Source: an uncultured bacterium
Lineage (GTDB): Bacteria > Verrucomicrobiota > Kiritimatiellia > RFP12 > UBA1067
Direction: 5' to 3'
Assembly (NCBI GenBank): GCA_902761275.1
Contig: CACWJS010000007.1
Location: 1-38,958 of the forward strand
DNA: 38,958 nt
Shown: piece by piece, positions 24,779 to 33,139 of the stretch
How positions within the stretch are numbered: the first letter of the stretch is position 1
Layout of the letters: every line of letters begins with the position of its first letter
Translations under genes and position numbers: made by a program
Notes under the pieces: model-generated
Told to the model about the DNA's origin: nothing
Seen by the model: only the letters and a program-made list of their open reading frames with translations
The model's database searches: none

Positions 24779-27274
24779 ATGAGACGTAGTATTACACTTG
24801 CGGCGGCGATACTCGCCGTGTTCGCGGCGACTGCCGCCCCGTCGAAGAAGGGCGAGAAGGCGTCGCCAGCCAAGAGCCGCGACGCCGATCGCTCCTCGGA
24901 GTTCCGCAACGGAACGATTACGAAGACGACTGCGGCGACGTTCAAGCCGGATCGCACCACTCCAGTCCAGACAGGCGAATTCCAGGTCGATCTCGTCGTG
25001 ATAGCATTCCCCGACTGCTTCCCGCCTGAATCTGTCGAGGCAGTCAAGTCGTCACTTAGTTCGCTTGACGGCTCGTCCACGATAACCGACTACTACAAGG
25101 ACTATTCGCAGGGCATAACGTGGCCTGTCCTCGACGTCTACCCGACCGTCTACATGGCGCCGCAGCCTTTCGGCTACTACTGCCGCTGGAATACGTTTGG
25201 GAACCTTATCGGCTACAAGGGCGACGGCGGAGAGCGGGCGCGCAAGCTGCGAGAGGATGCGCTCAAGTTCGTGCAGTCAAAGGGGCGATTGAAGAGGAAG
25301 GGCGCGTATACGTGCTACGTCTACTGCAATACGGTGAACAAGGATCCCGATCTCCTTGAAAAGCTCCTGCGCCCGCATTATCCGCCAAAGCCGTCGCCAG
25401 AGGCACTGGAGAGAGGGGTGTTGGACAAGCTCACGAAATACGATCCAAAGGTCATGTGGGCAGATCCGCTCTGGCCAAACTCCATTCCGCAGGTCACGTA
25501 TCCCGGGAACGGCCGCACGCTCGTCCACGAACTCGGCCACTGTCTCGGCTCGCCCGACTACTACCACGCGACGGAGGAGCACGACGGTCTCGAGGGTGCG
25601 CCGTGCCTGCCATGGGACTATGGCCCCACGGGGCCCGCCTACTGCCGCTACATCCACCACGCGTTCGTTCCGGCGGCCGCCTATCCGAAGATCGAGAAGC
25701 CGGGCGAATACACACTCGCCCCCCGTTCCGCGAAGTTCCCGATGGGCAAGGGGTCCGAGGGGCTTCCACCGCTCGGCATCTTTGTGCCGTCGACTCATCC
25801 CAACTATCTTTTCTACCTTGAGTACTGCCACAACGAAAAGCCGCCCGTCGGAGACTCGTCGGCCGAGGGGCTTCTCGTCCACGTCATAAACGTCACGATG
25901 ACCTCCCCGATGCTCGGGCCGCCAGACCTCTGCTATACGTACAGGAGCGGAGATCCCGACCACAAGGCCGTCGGCGAAGGCGTTGCGTACCTAAGGCCTG
26001 GCGACAGTTTCGACGAGAAGAGCGACCCTGCGGCAATTCTCCCCAACTTTCTTCCCGCCGGGATTGCGATATCGAACATAAAGACCGACAGCTCGGCCGG
26101 GACGTGCTCCTTCAAGCTCGACATGCCGGCGGCAAAATTCACGAAGCAGGATCTCGACTTCGCGCTTCTCCCGCAGACGGAACTCATCTCGCTCGATGCG
26201 CCCCTGCCGACGTCGTTCCGCGCGAAGCTCAACGTCAAGTACAGGGGAGAGCCGCTGCTGACGGAATACGGCTTCTGCTACGGGCTTAAGAAGGATCCGA
26301 CCGAGAAGACGGGGAAACTCTTCCCGCTCTACCATCGCGACCGCTACGAAGGGCGCATAATCGACTTGAAGCCGGGCGTCACGAATTTCGTACGTGCCTA
26401 CGCCCGCAACGCGAACGGCATAAGGTACAGCCGCAACCAGAAGGGCATCGTCCTTCCCGCAGAAGCGACCGCCAAGGGCGATGTGACGCTCTTTTCTGAG
26501 TCCGACCACCTTCTCTCCACCTGGTACATACAGCAATGGTATTTCGGGTTGAAGAACGACGTATTCAATTCGTCGAATCCTCTTTTGGCGCTGATGGCGA
26601 TTGCGAACTACTACCGTGCGCTCCCTGGCACCGAGTCTGGCAAGGGAGATTTCGACATGACGCGCGTCCACTCGAATCCGTCCGACTCGCGCCCGAAGTT
26701 CCGCCTTGCCGAGGTTGATCGGCTGCGTAGCGAGATGGAGGCGCTGGTCAAGGAATCTGGACTTGGCTTACTCGACTTCGAGCAGGCGAAGGAGAGCGAC
26801 GACGGCAAGGGCAAGAAGAAGCCGTCAAGGCCAGCGCCCCGCACTACGGGGAAGAAGAAAGGCGGGCCCGAATATGGCAAGAACGCCGAGTGGGTCGCAA
26901 AATGCGCGGCGGCGCTCAAGATCAAGTCGCCCGAGACAGTGTTCTTCAACTGCCCGACGGAAGATGCTCTCCTTGCGAAGAAGGACGAGATTCGCCGCTG
27001 GATTCTTCTCTCGCAGCCCGTCATGCTTGTTCGCCAGAGCCGTCCGCTAAGTGACGAGATCTCCCAGCGCTGGCCGCTCGATATAGCGATAATCGACGGG
27101 CTTGGCTTCGATTCTGAGACGTTCCACGTCGTCTTCCCAAGTGGTAGCGATCGCGGTCGCAAGGAGCAGACGGGCGGCTATCTAAAACTCGGCGAGCTTC
27201 TTTACCGCACATCCGACGCGATGCTCATGTTCTACCGCCCTGGCGCCACCGAGCCAACGAAGAAGAAGCGGTAG
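24779..27274 (+). CDS. Secreted M6-type zinc metallopeptidase
   Basis: An 831-residue protein with an N-terminal signal peptide (MRRSITLAAAILAVFAATAA). The zinc motif is VHELGHCLGSPD, with His250, Glu251, His254 and Asp260 (HExxHxxGxxD), as in M6/immune-inhibitor-A-like peptidases. The catalytic domain spans about 65-450, and the segment before it (DLVVIAFPDCFPPESVEAV, ITDYYKDYSQG) is characteristic of the family. The C-terminal 350 residues include an FN3-like stretch (about 475-560) and a Cys- and Lys-rich segment (about 650-720) before a domain containing PVMLVRQSRPLSDEISQRW, vaguely like a C39-type or papain-like fold (weak). It probably acts on extracellular or host proteins. Confidence 0.82.
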   Translation: MRRSITLAAAILAVFAATAAPSKKGEKASPAKSRDADRSSEFRNGTITKTTAATFKPDRTTPVQTGEFQVDLVVIAFPDCFPPESVEAVKSSLSSLDGSSTITDYYKDYSQGITWPVLDVYPTVYMAPQPFGYYCRWNTFGNLIGYKGDGGERARKLREDALKFVQSKGRLKRKGAYTCYVYCNTVNKDPDLLEKLLRPHYPPKPSPEALERGVLDKLTKYDPKVMWADPLWPNSIPQVTYPGNGRTLVHELGHCLGSPDYYHATEEHDGLEGAPCLPWDYGPTGPAYCRYIHHAFVPAAAYPKIEKPGEYTLAPRSAKFPMGKGSEGLPPLGIFVPSTHPNYLFYLEYCHNEKPPVGDSSAEGLLVHVINVTMTSPMLGPPDLCYTYRSGDPDHKAVGEGVAYLRPGDSFDEKSDPAAILPNFLPAGIAISNIKTDSSAGTCSFKLDMPAAKFTKQDLDFALLPQTELISLDAPLPTSFRAKLNVKYRGEPLLTEYGFCYGLKKDPTEKTGKLFPLYHRDRYEGRIIDLKPGVTNFVRAYARNANGIRYSRNQKGIVLPAEATAKGDVTLFSESDHLLSTWYIQQWYFGLKNDVFNSSNPLLALMAIANYYRALPGTESGKGDFDMTRVHSNPSDSRPKFRLAEVDRLRSEMEALVKESGLGLLDFEQAKESDDGKGKKKPSRPAPRTTGKKKGGPEYGKNAEWVAKCAAALKIKSPETVFFNCPTEDALLAKKDEIRRWILLSQPVMLVRQSRPLSDEISQRWPLDIAIIDGLGFDSETFHVVFPSGSDRGRKEQTGGYLKLGELLYRTSDAMLMFYRPGATEPTKKKR

Positions 27275-27325
27275 TTGCCTCGCCTGTGCCGTGATGCGTT
27301 GAGTTCCCCATTCCTCGCTGGAATG

Positions 27326-27334
27326 TGGTATAAT
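27326..27334 (+). promoter_or_regulatory. Extended -10 promoter of alr
   Basis: TGTGG followed by TATAAT (27329-27334). The predicted start at 27341 leaves a 3-nt leader before ATG 27344. Confidence 0.6.
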
Positions 27335-27343
27335 TTCCCTGCA

Positions 27344-28510
27344 ATGAAGAAGGATTGCAGGAATGCAGGGAAGCGCGAAACGCTGAAACGCCGCGTGCGT
27401 GTCGAGATTGATCTCGGCGCATTGGTCAGGAACTACAGGAAAATCGTCGCGCACGTGAAGCCGATGCGCGTCCTCTCCGTCCTCAAGGCGAACGCCTACG
27501 GTCTTGGCGTCGGAGCATACGCAAAGGCGCTCGCTGAGGCGGGCTGCCGCGAGTTTGGCGTTGCGGAGCCGTTCGAGGCGCTTGAACTTCTTGAAGTTTT
27601 GAAGCGCGGCGGATTTGCCGCGGACGTGCAGATTCTCTCGTCGATACTCCCTGACGAAATCGCGCCGATGGTGAAGGCGGGTGTCATACTCCCCGTGACC
27701 GATGTTGCGACGGCAAAGCTCATAAGCGATGCCGCGAAGCGTGCGAAAAAGACTGCGCGAGTCCACTTCAAGCTCGATACCGGCATGGGCCGCCTCGGCA
27801 TACTCGCGAAGGACGCGCTTGAGACGATACGTGCCGTGAGAACGCTCCCGAACCTCGACTGCGAGGGAATTTTCTCGCACTGCCCGATGGCGTACGACCC
27901 GAAAGACCCGTTTACGAAGAGGCAGATAAAGCTCTTCAAGTCGATAGTTGCGTCATGCGCTAAGGAGGGCATCTCGTTCCGCAAGGTTCACATGGCCGCG
28001 TCGGATGCGATCAACAACTTCCCGGAGACGGCGAAACCGCCGTTCACGATGGTGAGAACCGGCATCAACCTTCATGGCAGCTTCGACCCGAACGGCCGCA
28101 AGGCGCTTAATGTCGAGCCGGTTCTCTCGCTGAGGACGCGTGTCGCGCAGGTGCGCGAACTGCCCGCGGGCACGACGCTCGGCTACGGGCGCACCTGGTG
28201 CCTCGCGCAGCCGACGAAGGTCGCGACGATCTCGGCTGGCTATGCAGACGGGCTTCCGCTCGCGCTCACGAACCGCGGCCACGTCTTCATCGGCGGACGC
28301 CGCTGCAAGATAATAGGCCGTATTTCCATGGACTATACGACTGTCGACGTGTCTGACGTTCCGGGGGTGAAGGCGGGCGACGAGGTGGTCTGCTTCGGCT
28401 CTTGCGGGCGCGACTCGATAACGCCAGACGACTGGGCGATGCTGAAGGGAACGCACGCTTATGATATAATTTGTTCTCTCGGCTCGCGCGTCCAGCGCGT
28501 CGTGAAGTGA
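27344..28510 (+). CDS. alr: Alanine racemase
   Basis: A 388-residue PLP enzyme that makes D-alanine for peptidoglycan. The PLP Lys is Lys48 in VLKANAYGLG, the barrel contains FKLDTGMGRLGI, and GYADGLPL carries the probable catalytic Tyr300. GRISMDYTTVDVSD and GDEVVCFG mark the C-terminal beta domain. ATG 27344 follows the -10 box by 10 nt; the longer frame from 27275 runs through the promoter and is rejected. A second promoter lies within its 3' end for the following gene. Confidence 0.93.
   Translation: MKKDCRNAGKRETLKRRVRVEIDLGALVRNYRKIVAHVKPMRVLSVLKANAYGLGVGAYAKALAEAGCREFGVAEPFEALELLEVLKRGGFAADVQILSSILPDEIAPMVKAGVILPVTDVATAKLISDAAKRAKKTARVHFKLDTGMGRLGILAKDALETIRAVRTLPNLDCEGIFSHCPMAYDPKDPFTKRQIKLFKSIVASCAKEGISFRKVHMAASDAINNFPETAKPPFTMVRTGINLHGSFDPNGRKALNVEPVLSLRTRVAQVRELPAGTTLGYGRTWCLAQPTKVATISAGYADGLPLALTNRGHVFIGGRRCKIIGRISMDYTTVDVSDVPGVKAGDEVVCFGSCGRDSITPDDWAMLKGTHAYDIICSLGSRVQRVVK
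28462..28470 (+). promoter_or_regulatory. Extended -10 promoter inside the 3' end of alr
   Basis: TGA followed by TATAAT (28465-28470). The predicted start near 28477 gives a leader of about 60 nt with AAGGAG before ATG 28538, so this gene, unlike many neighbours, has a standard leader. Confidence 0.55.
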
Positions 28511-28537
28511 TTTAACGTCAAAACCAAGGAGAAGAAA

Positions 28538-29881
28538 ATGAACTACGCAGAGGCCAAGAATATGCTCGACAAGTGCGGACAGGGACATGTCCTCGCCTGG
28601 TGGAACAAGCTTTCGAAGAAGGGGCAGAGCGCCCTCCTTGAACAGATCGGGAAGATAGACCCGAAGAGCTTGGCCTACTGCCAGAAGGCGCTTAAGGCCG
28701 GCACGACCGCAATCGACAACTCGAAGGGCAAGGCCCCGAAGGTCGCCGTCCTCAAGGGCAAGAAGCTCGCCGATGCCGTCGCGCTCGGAGAGAAGGAACT
28801 TAAGGCCGGCCGCGTCGCCGCGCTTCTTGTCGCCGGCGGCCAGGGTTCGCGCCTCGGCTACGACGGCCCCAAGGGCTGCTACTCGATCGGCCCGATCACC
28901 GGCGCGCCGCTCTTCTACTTCCACGCTCGCAAGATCCTCGCGCGCACCATCCGCTACGGGCGCACGATTCCGTTCTACGTGATGACGAGCGAGGCCAACA
29001 ACGAGGCGACGATCCGCTGCTTCGAGGAGAACGAGTACTTCGGTCTCAACCCGAAGGACGTGTTCTTCTTCACGCAGGGCATGTGGCCCGGCATGACGCA
29101 GGACGGCAAGATCATCATGGACGCTCCTGGCCACGTCTTTATGAGCCCCGACGGCCACGGCGGCCTTCTCGCCGCGCTCAAGCGCTCGGGAGCCCTTGCC
29201 GACATGAAGAAGCGCGGCATCAAGTCGGTCTTCTTCTTCCAGGTCGACAATCCCCTCGTCGAGATCGCCGACCCCGCGTTCATCGGCTACCATGTCGCGA
29301 ACAAGTCGGAGTACTCGCTCAAGCTCTGCGCGAAGCGCGACCCCTTCGAGAAGGTCGGCATGCCGATGCAGTTCGGCAAGTCCTTCCGCATGGTCGAATA
29401 CACCGAGATGACGAAGGAGCAGTGCGTGCGCAAGGGCAAGGATGGCAAGCTCTACTTCCTCTACGGTTCGCCAGCGATCCACGTCTTCGACCGCGCGTTC
29501 CTCGAGCGCGAGGCCAGCAAGCCAATGCCGCTCCACCTCGCGTTCAAGAAGATCCCGTTCGTCGACGCGAAGGGCAAGGTCGTGAAGCCATCCGAGCCGA
29601 ACGGCTACAAGTTCGAGAAGTTCATCTTCGATGTCCTCCCGAACGCGCGCCGCGCGGCGTTCCTCGCCTTCGACCAGAAGGACGAGTTCTCTCCCGTCAA
29701 GAACGCAGAGGGCAGTGACTCGCCCGCGACGTGCAAGGCCGACATGCAGGCGAAATGGCGCCGCTGGCTCGCCGAGGCGGGCGTCGCGGTGAAGGACGGC
29801 GTTCCCGTCGAGATCGACCCCGCCTACGCGCTTGACGCGGCGGACATCAAGTCGTCCGGCATCGCCCTCGGCGCGGAGTGA
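28538..29881 (+). CDS. UDP-sugar pyrophosphorylase (UAP1/UGPase family)
   Basis: A 447-residue nucleotidyltransferase of the eukaryote-like UDPGP family, joining UTP and a hexose-1-phosphate (GlcNAc-1-P or glucose-1-P) to give a UDP-sugar. The signature is LLVAGGQGSRLGYDGPKGCY (about 104-123), followed by PLFYFHARKI, MTSEANNEAT, a GHGGLLAAL loop and VFFFQVDNPLVEI, typical of the UAP1/AGX branch. It differs from the usual bacterial GlmU. The place between alr and mraY suggests supply of UDP-GlcNAc for wall or lipid A. The specific sugar cannot be decided by eye. Confidence 0.85.
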   Translation: MNYAEAKNMLDKCGQGHVLAWWNKLSKKGQSALLEQIGKIDPKSLAYCQKALKAGTTAIDNSKGKAPKVAVLKGKKLADAVALGEKELKAGRVAALLVAGGQGSRLGYDGPKGCYSIGPITGAPLFYFHARKILARTIRYGRTIPFYVMTSEANNEATIRCFEENEYFGLNPKDVFFFTQGMWPGMTQDGKIIMDAPGHVFMSPDGHGGLLAALKRSGALADMKKRGIKSVFFFQVDNPLVEIADPAFIGYHVANKSEYSLKLCAKRDPFEKVGMPMQFGKSFRMVEYTEMTKEQCVRKGKDGKLYFLYGSPAIHVFDRAFLEREASKPMPLHLAFKKIPFVDAKGKVVKPSEPNGYKFEKFIFDVLPNARRAAFLAFDQKDEFSPVKNAEGSDSPATCKADMQAKWRRWLAEAGVAVKDGVPVEIDPAYALDAADIKSSGIALGAE

Positions 29882-29886
29882 GCGGG

Positions 29887-30102
29887 ATGAATTTCGAGGA
29901 CAACCTCAAGAAGCTCGAGCAGCTTGTCGCCAAGATGGAGTCTGGCGACATGAAGCTCGACGACATGATAAAGGCGTTCGAGGAGGGCCGCAAGCTCGTC
30001 GACACTTGCCAGAAGGACCTCGAGTCCATCAGGCAGCGCATCGAGAAGGTCACAAAGGGAGGCGGCGTCGAGCCGATAAAACCATCGCAGACATCGTCGT
30101 GA
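29887..30102 (+). CDS. xseB: Exodeoxyribonuclease VII small subunit
   Basis: A 71-residue protein with the family pattern NFEDNLKKLEQLVAKMESGD followed by LDDMIKAFEEGRKLVDTCQKDL, a two-helix hairpin that binds XseA in the exonuclease VII complex. ATG 29887 is preferred, with GGAG 8 nt upstream; a GTG at 29878 overlapping the previous stop is possible. xseA is not in the window. Confidence 0.92.
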   Translation: MNFEDNLKKLEQLVAKMESGDMKLDDMIKAFEEGRKLVDTCQKDLESIRQRIEKVTKGGGVEPIKPSQTSS

Positions 30103-30122
30103 AAGCGAGAGTCGCGAGATGG

Positions 30123-30164
30123 CTTTTCAACCTTTCAACTTTTCAACCTTTCAACCTTTCAACT
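30123..30164 (+). repeat. TTTCAACC-type tandem repeat
   Basis: Six copies of CTTTCAAC/CTTTTCAAC, period 7-9, end 4 nt before the ATG of the GHKL ATPase gene. They leave no room for a purine-rich ribosome site. Confidence 0.85.
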
Positions 30165-30168
30165 ATAG

Positions 30169-31209
30169 ATGAAACAGATATACGTCCAGGCGCAGCCAGA
30201 CCACATCGAGTCGCTTTCGAAGTCGGCTCCGATCGCGGCAGTCGAGGAGCTCGTGTGGAACGCGCTTGACGCAGATGCGCGAGAGGTCAAGGTCGACCTT
30301 ATCACCAATCCGCTTGGCGCGGTCGAGGCGGTGCGCGTGTCGGACGACGGCACGGGAATCGACGCCGAAAAGGCCGACGCGACCTTTGGCTCGCTCGGCG
30401 GCAGCTGGAAGCGCACGGCGACCCAGACGGAATTCAACGGACGTCGGCTCCACGGGCGGCACGGACGCGGGCGCTTCAAGGCGTTTGCGCTTGGAACGCA
30501 CGTCGAATGGCGCACTACGATTCGCAAGGAAGGCGGCGGTTTCATGTCGTACGTCCTCTCCGGCGACCTCTCGAAGCCAGGAGTCTTCGACCTCGACGAG
30601 AGCGCGAAGCCCGGTCCCGCGACAGGCACCGAAGTGAATATCACCAACATCAAGGCGACGTGCGACTCCCTGCTCAGCGCGGAGGAGACGGTGCAGACGC
30701 TCGCTGCGAAGTTCGCGCTTTACCTTAAGAGCTATCCTGACGTCAGGATCTACTTCAACGGGCTCCCCGTGACGCCCGTCATCGTCCAGCGTCGCACAAC
30801 CGACTACAAGCTGACGCTCGAGAATGGCGCGGAGGCGAAGCTCGAAGTCATCGAGTGGAAGCGCAAGTTCGTCGGTGCCGGGCGTCTCGTCTTTGCAGGC
30901 CCCGACGGCTTCCAGCTCCACGAGCAGTCCGCGCTTGTGCGCTCTGGAGGAATTCCCTACACGGCCTACCTCGTCTCGCCGCGCTTCCCCGCGCTCAACG
31001 CCGAGAACGCGCTTGTCATGGACGAGCTCAATCCAGAAGTGAGGATGTACATTGACGAGGCGAAGAAGGTGCTTAAGGCGCACTTCGTCGCGCTTGGCGA
31101 CGAGAAGAGCGAATTCGAGCGCGAGTGGGAAGAGCGCATCGCCGCTCTCTCGAAGGAAGAGCGCAAGACGCTCTACATGATGCTCAAGAAATCTCTTAAG
31201 GCAAAATAG
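30169..31209 (+). CDS. GHKL (HSP90/MutL-like) ATPase, short form
   Basis: A 346-residue cytoplasmic protein with a complete Bergerat ATP-binding fold: N box EELVWNALDADA (Glu26/27, Asn31, Asp34), G1 box DDGTGID (59-65), GSLGGSW, and the G2/lid segment LHGRHGRGRFKAFALG (94-109). The rest (about 110-300) is a MutL/HSP90-like second domain. It ends in a charged helix (SKEERKTLYMMLKKSLKAK). Related proteins known to me begin the same way but continue for 600-700 residues, so this looks like a C-terminally shortened form. It lies between xseB and mraY (5 nt before mraY), with only a tandem repeat upstream. Function unknown; relatives occur near DNA-repair and defence genes. Confidence 0.75.
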   Translation: MKQIYVQAQPDHIESLSKSAPIAAVEELVWNALDADAREVKVDLITNPLGAVEAVRVSDDGTGIDAEKADATFGSLGGSWKRTATQTEFNGRRLHGRHGRGRFKAFALGTHVEWRTTIRKEGGGFMSYVLSGDLSKPGVFDLDESAKPGPATGTEVNITNIKATCDSLLSAEETVQTLAAKFALYLKSYPDVRIYFNGLPVTPVIVQRRTTDYKLTLENGAEAKLEVIEWKRKFVGAGRLVFAGPDGFQLHEQSALVRSGGIPYTAYLVSPRFPALNAENALVMDELNPEVRMYIDEAKKVLKAHFVALGDEKSEFEREWEERIAALSKEERKTLYMMLKKSLKAK

Positions 31210-31214
31210 CCGCC

Positions 31215-32342
31215 ATGCTCTACTACCTATCTCAGTACCTCGTCCCTTATTGGGGTCCGTTCCGCCTTCTCCAGTCTCATGCGCTCTTGCTCGCGGGCGG
31301 CACATTTGCCGCGGCGCTTCTTGTATGGCTTCTTTTGCCGCGTGTCTGGAACCGTCTGCCGCAGGACCACGGCAAGGCGATTCTAAAGGACATGGGCGGC
31401 ATGCAGTCGCGCGGCAAGCCGACGGGCACAGGCCTCGCGGTGACGCTCATCTCTCTCCCAGTGATTATCCTCTTCGCGCCGCTCGCTTTCTGGGATTTGA
31501 TGGCCGTGCTCGCGATGTATGGCGCGATGCTATTCGGCTATCTTGACGACCGCGCGGCTGTTCCGTGGGGGGAGCTTAAGAAGGGGCTTCTTGATGCGGT
31601 CGTATCCGGAGCGATAGCGGTGTTTATCTTCCTCGGACACTCCGACGTCATCGACGGCTCGCATGTCATGGTGGCGTGGCTGCCGTTCGTGAAGGGCGCG
31701 ACGATGATCGGCGACGTGGGCGTGTGGCTCATCCCCGGTTGGGCGTATGTTCCCGTCGCGGCGGCGATACTCTGGTTTACGATGAACGCGACGAACTGCT
31801 CGGACGGCGTTGACGGGCTTGCGGGCACGCTTACAGTCATAACGCTTGCGATGCTCGCGGTGATCCTCTACATCGTCGTCGGCTATCGCCCCGTCGCGCA
31901 CTACTTCTTGATTCCGGTCTACTCCGAGGCCGCGCGCTGGGCAATCGTAGTCATGATTGTCGCGGGCGCGTTTGGCGGGTATCTCTGGTACAACGCCGAG
32001 CCCTCGAAGGTGTTGATGGGTGATGCGGGGAGCAGATTCCTCGGGATTCTCGTCGCCACCGCATCGCTGATGACGGGCAATCCGCTTCTCGTCCTCTTCC
32101 TCTCGCCTGTCGTTCTCGTCAATGGCGGCGGCGGACTCGGGAAGCTCGTCCTTCTCCGTGTCGCGAAGCGGCTCGGGTTCCAGATCGGCGACGACAGCGT
32201 AATTCGCAAGGTGCGCTTCCCGCTGCACGACCACTGCAAGAAGAACCTCGGCTGGTCAAACGCCCAGGTACTCATGCGCTTCGTCCTGCTGCAGCTCGCG
32301 CTCGTGCCGATCCTCCTCATGATCCTTATCAAGGTGAGGTAG
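31215..32342 (+). CDS. mraY: Phospho-N-acetylmuramoyl-pentapeptide transferase (divergent)
   Basis: A 375-residue polytopic inner-membrane enzyme (about ten helices) that makes lipid I from UDP-MurNAc-pentapeptide and undecaprenyl phosphate. Conserved acidic sites are present: GYLDDRAA (the DD pair), NATNCSDGVDGLAG and LMGDAGSRFLG. Two motifs differ from textbook MraY: the cytoplasmic segment KAGTPTMGG reads RGKPTGTGL, and the HHH motif reads PLHDHCKK (His338, Asp339, His340). The LGWSNAQV that follows still fits. It stands outside any division-and-wall cluster, so a WecA-like paralogue cannot be excluded, but MraY fits best. Confidence 0.8.
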   Translation: MLYYLSQYLVPYWGPFRLLQSHALLLAGGTFAAALLVWLLLPRVWNRLPQDHGKAILKDMGGMQSRGKPTGTGLAVTLISLPVIILFAPLAFWDLMAVLAMYGAMLFGYLDDRAAVPWGELKKGLLDAVVSGAIAVFIFLGHSDVIDGSHVMVAWLPFVKGATMIGDVGVWLIPGWAYVPVAAAILWFTMNATNCSDGVDGLAGTLTVITLAMLAVILYIVVGYRPVAHYFLIPVYSEAARWAIVVMIVAGAFGGYLWYNAEPSKVLMGDAGSRFLGILVATASLMTGNPLLVLFLSPVVLVNGGGGLGKLVLLRVAKRLGFQIGDDSVIRKVRFPLHDHCKKNLGWSNAQVLMRFVLLQLALVPILLMILIKVR

Positions 32343-33123
32343 TTTTGCCTGAATTTGACGTGTGCGCGTAAGGCAGTGTTCCGCACTGTGCATGCTGGTT
32401 TGCCTGACATCGTGCGGCTTGCTTCGCCGCAACGGTGCTCGCACCCCTGCTAGGGCATCCGCTTCGCGGACTCCTCCCTTCGGTCGTCGGGGGATACCGC
32501 GAGAAATGGCCGATTCGCGCGTCCTTGCGACCGCTCGCCCTCGCTTTCGCTTCGGGTTGACTCGTGCACCGCACGAGTCACCGACAAGCGGCGGTTACCG
32601 GCGTATGCATATACGCCTTCGGGTCGCAGTTCTGCGCGACTCGCCTCATTTTCGCGGGTTCCGCCCCGCTGGCGGCGGCGAAGCAAGCCGCGCATGGCAC
32701 CCTCGGGAGTTCGGCGCGGTGCTCGGGGTCTCGGCCTCTCTCCCGCTCCATGCACCGCCGCTCCCGTCGTCTTCGCGGCGATACGCGCCGCAATGCTTCG
32801 TCGCCGGGATACCGGCTCCTTGCCTTGCGACGTGTCTCACCGCGCATCCGACGAACCGCGGCGTTGCATGTCGCTCAGTTCGGCACTCGCCCCCTCGTCC
32901 CTTGCCTCACCTTCCAATAGGCGCGTTTTTCTTCGCAGCATCTGCGCTCGCCGACGTTTCGTCAGCGAGCTTAATCCACGACAAGTGTGCCGCGACGCCA
33001 TCCGACGCTATATGACCCTAATCGACTCTGACTGTCTCTCGCTTTATTTCGTTCGCACCGTAATCGCAGTTCCGCAGGTGCGGATATTTTGAAATCACAG
33101 CAAAATTTGTCCTTGGCGTAATT
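32343..33123 (+). other. Non-coding region with an array of hairpins
   Basis: About 780 bases with no credible gene; frames of up to 217 codons are Arg/Ser/Pro-rich, of low complexity and lack start signals. The stretch is packed with short perfect hairpins: 32374-32388, 32414-32430, 32434-32445, 32458-32470, 32559-32579 (9-bp arms GACTCGTGC), 32600-32617 (GGCGTAT/ATACGCC), 32623-32640, 32654-32669, 32775-32791 and 32803-32816, several with TTC or ATA loops. It ends with a repeat (32908-33030) found inverted at 34412-34533. No rRNA or tRNA is visible. Confidence 0.55.
32908..33030 (+). repeat. Dispersed repeat, copy A
   Basis: Shares long blocks with the reverse complement of 34412-34533: ACCTTCC, GCGCGTTTT, CTTCG, GCGCTCGCCGAC, TCGTC, GCTTAA, then ATCCGAC and CTAATCGACTCT, in the same order. 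It contains the hairpin GCTCGC/GCGAGC around a second short stem (32946-32970). Confidence 0.7.
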
Positions 33124-33132
33124 TGGTATAAT
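33124..33132 (+). promoter_or_regulatory. Extended -10 promoter of the DUF805-type gene
   Basis: TTTGG followed by TATAAT (33127-33132). The predicted start at 33139 leaves a 1-nt leader before ATG 33140. An in-frame ATG at 33131 is part of the -10 box and would not be transcribed. Confidence 0.6.
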
Positions 33133-33139
33133 GTGTGCC

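Noticed and set aside
23992..24789. Plus-strand frame of 265 codons opposite the toxin-antitoxin genes
   Set aside because: Covers two well-recognised genes on the minus strand and a promoter; no family features.
27953..29536. Antisense open frame of 527 codons across alr and the UDP-sugar pyrophosphorylase gene
   Set aside because: Spans two real genes on the opposite strand; composition typical of a shadow frame.
32374..32970. Integron attC array
   Set aside because: Hairpins lack the conserved core sites and cassette genes, and no integrase is present.
32362..33015. Plus-strand frame of 217 codons in the hairpin region
   Set aside because: Arg/Ser/Pro-rich, formed by the palindromes, no ribosome site or promoter; frames on the other strand are equally open.
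33131..33133. ATG 33131 as start of the DUF805-type protein
   Set aside because: The ATG is formed by the last two bases of the TATAAT box plus G and would lie upstream of the transcript.
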